Assembly: GCA_028691595.1 (NCBI GenBank)
Contig: JAQUZA010000128.1
Coordinates: 1 to 8,016 of the forward strand
DNA length: 8,016 nt
Source: Candidatus Rifleibacteriota bacterium
Lineage (GTDB): Bacteria; Muiribacteriota; Ozemobacteria; Ozemobacterales; Ozemobacteraceae
Reading direction: 5' to 3'
A model generated the notes under the pieces. It did no database searches. It worked only from the letters and a program-made list of their open reading frames with translations, and was not told where the DNA came from. The position numbers and the translations under genes were made by a program. The number at the start of each line of letters is the position of its first letter. Within the stretch, counting starts at the first letter, position 1. Below are positions 6,115 to 8,016 of this stretch, piece by piece.

Positions 6115-7086
6115 ATGGGGAAAAACTTTGCTGTTTTTATAATTTTCGTTACACTCATTTCTGCAATGACACTTGGCTGCGGCGGTGGTGATGCAACTGC
6201 AAAAAAGCCCACTGAACAAAACAGCCAGGGAACCCCTGCCTCAACTGCCAAACCGGCTGAAGGTGAACCTGCCTCCCCTTACGCCAACACCGTCCTGAAA
6301 CTCGGAAGAATCCCCTTCACCAACTCTTCTTCGATGGTTCAGAAACACAACAAATTTCTCGAATACCTTACCCAGAAGCTTGGTGTCAAGCAAACACGCC
6401 TGCAAACAGCCTCTGACTATTCAGGTATCATGAATCTACTGGTCAAGGGCGAAATCGACATTGCCTGGCTGGCAACCATGACCTCGGTCGAAGCGCGCAA
6501 CAACCCCGAAATTCAACTACTGGTCAAGCCAATACGGTTTGGCACGACTTCATATCGCGGGATCATTATTGCCCGCCAGGACAGCGGCATTCGCAGCCTG
6601 AAAGACCTTAAAAACAAAAAATTTGCCTGGGTCGAAAAAGAATCCGCATCCGGATATATCTTTCCCAAGTCTTTGCTGCTCGAAGCTGGCCTTAACACCG
6701 AAAAAGACTTTTCTGAAGCCGCTTTTCTCAACAAGCACGATGCGGTGGTCTTGAATGTTCTCCTTGGCAAATATGATGCCGGGGCCTGCTACGATGATGC
6801 CCGCAATACCCTGCGCGATAAAAGCAAGATGAGTGAACTCACGATTCTCGCCACTACCCCTGATATTTCCAACGAACCGATCGTGGTTCGCAAAAGTCTG
6901 CCACCCGATCTGATCGAAAAAATTAAACAGGCTCTCCTTGATTTGAACACCAAAACCCCCGAAGGCAAAGTCATTCTCGACGAATTAACTGACGTTCAGG
7001 GCTTTGTGCCTGCTGACAACAAAGATTACGACTATATCGAAAAAGTTCAGACACTACTTGAACAGCACCAGCAGAAAAATAACTGA
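6115..7086 (+). CDS. PhnD-type periplasmic binding lipoprotein (phosphate/phosphite/phosphonate-binding family)
   Basis: A 323-aa lipoprotein. The signal peptide MGKNFAVFIIFVTLISAM ends in lipobox TLG|C (Cys22). Gly follows the Cys, with no Asp retention signal. A Ser/Pro/Ala-rich tether runs to about residue 55. The binding domain begins LKLGRIPFTNSS (61-72) and includes GEIDIAWLA (112-120), RSLKDLKNKKFAWVE (160-174), ESASGYIFPKSLLLEAG (176-192) and NKHDAVVLNVLLGKYDAG (206-223). These are hallmarks of the PhnD-like family (periplasmic binding fold type II). Family knowledge places the S-x-S-G loop (Ser177/Ser179) and His208 at oxyanion-contact positions. The common FGP near the first loop is replaced by LAT, so the ligand may differ from phosphonate. 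No transporter permease or ATPase is adjacent; a sensor gene follows after 15 nt. Family is confident, ligand unknown. Confidence 0.88.
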   Translation: MGKNFAVFIIFVTLISAMTLGCGGGDATAKKPTEQNSQGTPASTAKPAEGEPASPYANTVLKLGRIPFTNSSSMVQKHNKFLEYLTQKLGVKQTRLQTASDYSGIMNLLVKGEIDIAWLATMTSVEARNNPEIQLLVKPIRFGTTSYRGIIIARQDSGIRSLKDLKNKKFAWVEKESASGYIFPKSLLLEAGLNTEKDFSEAAFLNKHDAVVLNVLLGKYDAGACYDDARNTLRDKSKMSELTILATTPDISNEPIVVRKSLPPDLIEKIKQALLDLNTKTPEGKVILDELTDVQGFVPADNKDYDYIEKVQTLLEQHQQKNN

Positions 7087-7101
7087 CACCGGATCACCCC
7101 T

Positions 7102-8016
7102 GTGAAAAAATCAGAATCAGCAAACAGATTCTCGATAAAAATTAAGTTCATCTCAGGAATCGCCCTTCTGGTAGGGCTGATTATCCTTTTGAACTCAGTG
7201 AACACTTCTCTTCGCGAAGAATCACTGCTGACCAGCTCCATGGATCAATCTGGCCTGCTGCTTTCATCGACATTGGCGATTGCCTGCCAGGATCCAATTA
7301 TCAGCCAGTCATACGATGCCCTTGTACCTTATACCGAGCGTATAATTGCCGGAGGCCAGGATATTCACGAGATTTCCATTCTCGATATCGACGGCCGTTA
7401 TCTTGCCCATCGTCTACGTGGTGACTCAGAAAGCCTTCTTGGCCAGGTAATTGCCGAAAAAATGCGCAATAAGATAGACAATATTGAGACTCCCACCAGG
7501 GTTCAGGGCGAAGACGGCACCTTCGTCGATTATGTTGCCCCCATCAAGGTCGGCACTTCAAGATTTGGCACCGTAATTCTGCGCTTCGGGTTTGACCGCC
7601 TGACCGAAGCCAAGTCAGTCAGTCGCCAGCACATCATTCTGATTGCGCTGATCGGTCTTCTGGCGGGCATAATTCTCTCCGTCATTCTGGCAAAGTTCAT
7701 CACCAAAGGTCTCGATAATCTTATCGAAGGCACCCAGGTTATCGAAAGCGGCAATCTGAGCTACCGAATTAAAGCATCATCAGAAGATGAAATCGGTACT
7801 CTGGCACATCGTTTCAACGAAATGCTCGATGCCCTCGAGGCCAACAACAAGGCTCTTGACCGCAAAATTTTTGAAATTGAAACTCTGTTTAAGGCCAGCC
7901 AGGCCATGAACTTCCAGAGTGATACCGATAAGCTCATCAAACAAATTCTTGAAATGGCTGGCAAAGCCATCAGAGCTGAGCGTTGTTCAATCATGCTTCA
8001 ATCTGGCATGGGTTCA
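7102..8016 (+). CDS. Membrane sensor with Cache-like, HAMP and GAF regions, C-terminus outside the window
   Basis: Open from GTG 7102 to the window end (305 codons, no stop). Layout: TM1 at about 12-32, a periplasmic region to about 175, TM2 at 177-199 (HIILIALIGLLAGIILSVIL), HAMP at about 198-250 (GNLSYRIKASSEDEIGTLAHRFNEML), a short coiled coil (about 243-262), then the start of a probable GAF domain from about 263 (ETLFKASQAMNFQSDTDKLIKQIL, RCSIML). The periplasmic part contains ISILDIDGRYLAHR and YVAPIKVGTSRFGTVILRFGF, typical of a single Cache fold. The output domain lies beyond the window: histidine kinase, cyclase, GGDEF or PP2C phosphatase are all possible. GTG is chosen because it precedes TM1 directly, although only a weak GGA lies 8 nt upstream. 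The 15-nt gap to the binding-lipoprotein gene implies co-transcription and a shared role. Confidence 0.85.
   Translation, partial: MKKSESANRFSIKIKFISGIALLVGLIILLNSVNTSLREESLLTSSMDQSGLLLSSTLAIACQDPIISQSYDALVPYTERIIAGGQDIHEISILDIDGRYLAHRLRGDSESLLGQVIAEKMRNKIDNIETPTRVQGEDGTFVDYVAPIKVGTSRFGTVILRFGFDRLTEAKSVSRQHIILIALIGLLAGIILSVILAKFITKGLDNLIEGTQVIESGNLSYRIKASSEDEIGTLAHRFNEMLDALEANNKALDRKIFEIETLFKASQAMNFQSDTDKLIKQILEMAGKAIRAERCSIMLQSGMGS

Noticed and set aside
7530..7994. Minus-strand ORFs opposite the sensor gene
   Set aside because: The plus strand carries an uninterrupted sensor with TM2, HAMP and GAF features; these are mirror frames.
1..8016. CRISPR array, tRNA/rRNA, insertion sequence or prophage
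   Set aside because: I saw no spaced direct repeats, cloverleaf-like segments, transposase or integrase motifs, or phage structural genes. Nearly all the sequence is accounted for by coding regions.

Overview
The window looks like an ordinary chromosomal stretch of a Gram-negative-type bacterium. It carries a minor-pilin cluster, a lipoprotein with a Gly after the lipobox Cys, exported proteins and a two-TM HAMP sensor. GC is moderate and coding density is high. A very large PilX/GspK-like protein, a DUF3352-like exported protein and an orphan PhnD-like lipoprotein together recall deep-branching, poorly cultured phyla such as Candidatus Riflebacteria. That placement is an impression from protein style, not a demonstrated assignment. 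I see no rRNA, tRNA, CRISPR array, transposase, integrase or attachment site.

Left half (about 1-4503, minus strand): a tightly packed operon transcribed right to left. In order it encodes a large PilX/GspK-like prepilin (846 aa), a small single-TM protein of unknown function (99 aa), a PilV/GspI-like prepilin (187 aa) and a PilW/GspJ-like prepilin (239 aa). The first four genes are joined by 1-nt, 4-nt and 4-nt start/stop overlaps. After a 67-nt gap comes a small exported-protein gene with a strong RBS. Its reading frame stops early, while a plausible protein continues in another frame to the window edge, so a frameshift is suspected. The three prepilins would be processed by a prepilin peptidase and could form the tip or initiation complex of a type IV pilus or type II secretion-like pseudopilus.

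Centre (4504-4675): a divergent intergenic region with a candidate promoter for each direction and three short dyad symmetries. One dyad lies on each inferred -35 position. The leftward promoter has a perfect TATAAT seven bases before the first ATG and there is no Shine-Dalgarno, so the pilin operon mRNA may be leaderless.

Right half (4676-8016, plus strand): a 458-aa exported protein with a DUF3352-like look, then a lipoprotein of the PhnD-type periplasmic binding family. Fifteen bases further on lies a membrane sensor (TM, periplasmic Cache-like domain, TM, HAMP, coiled coil, start of GAF) that runs off the window end. No ABC permease or ATPase follows the binding protein, so it may feed ligand information to the sensor rather than to a transporter. 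I did not find a clearly new system. The best leads are the binding-protein/sensor pair, the pilin operon with its unknown 99-aa member, and the suspected frameshift.
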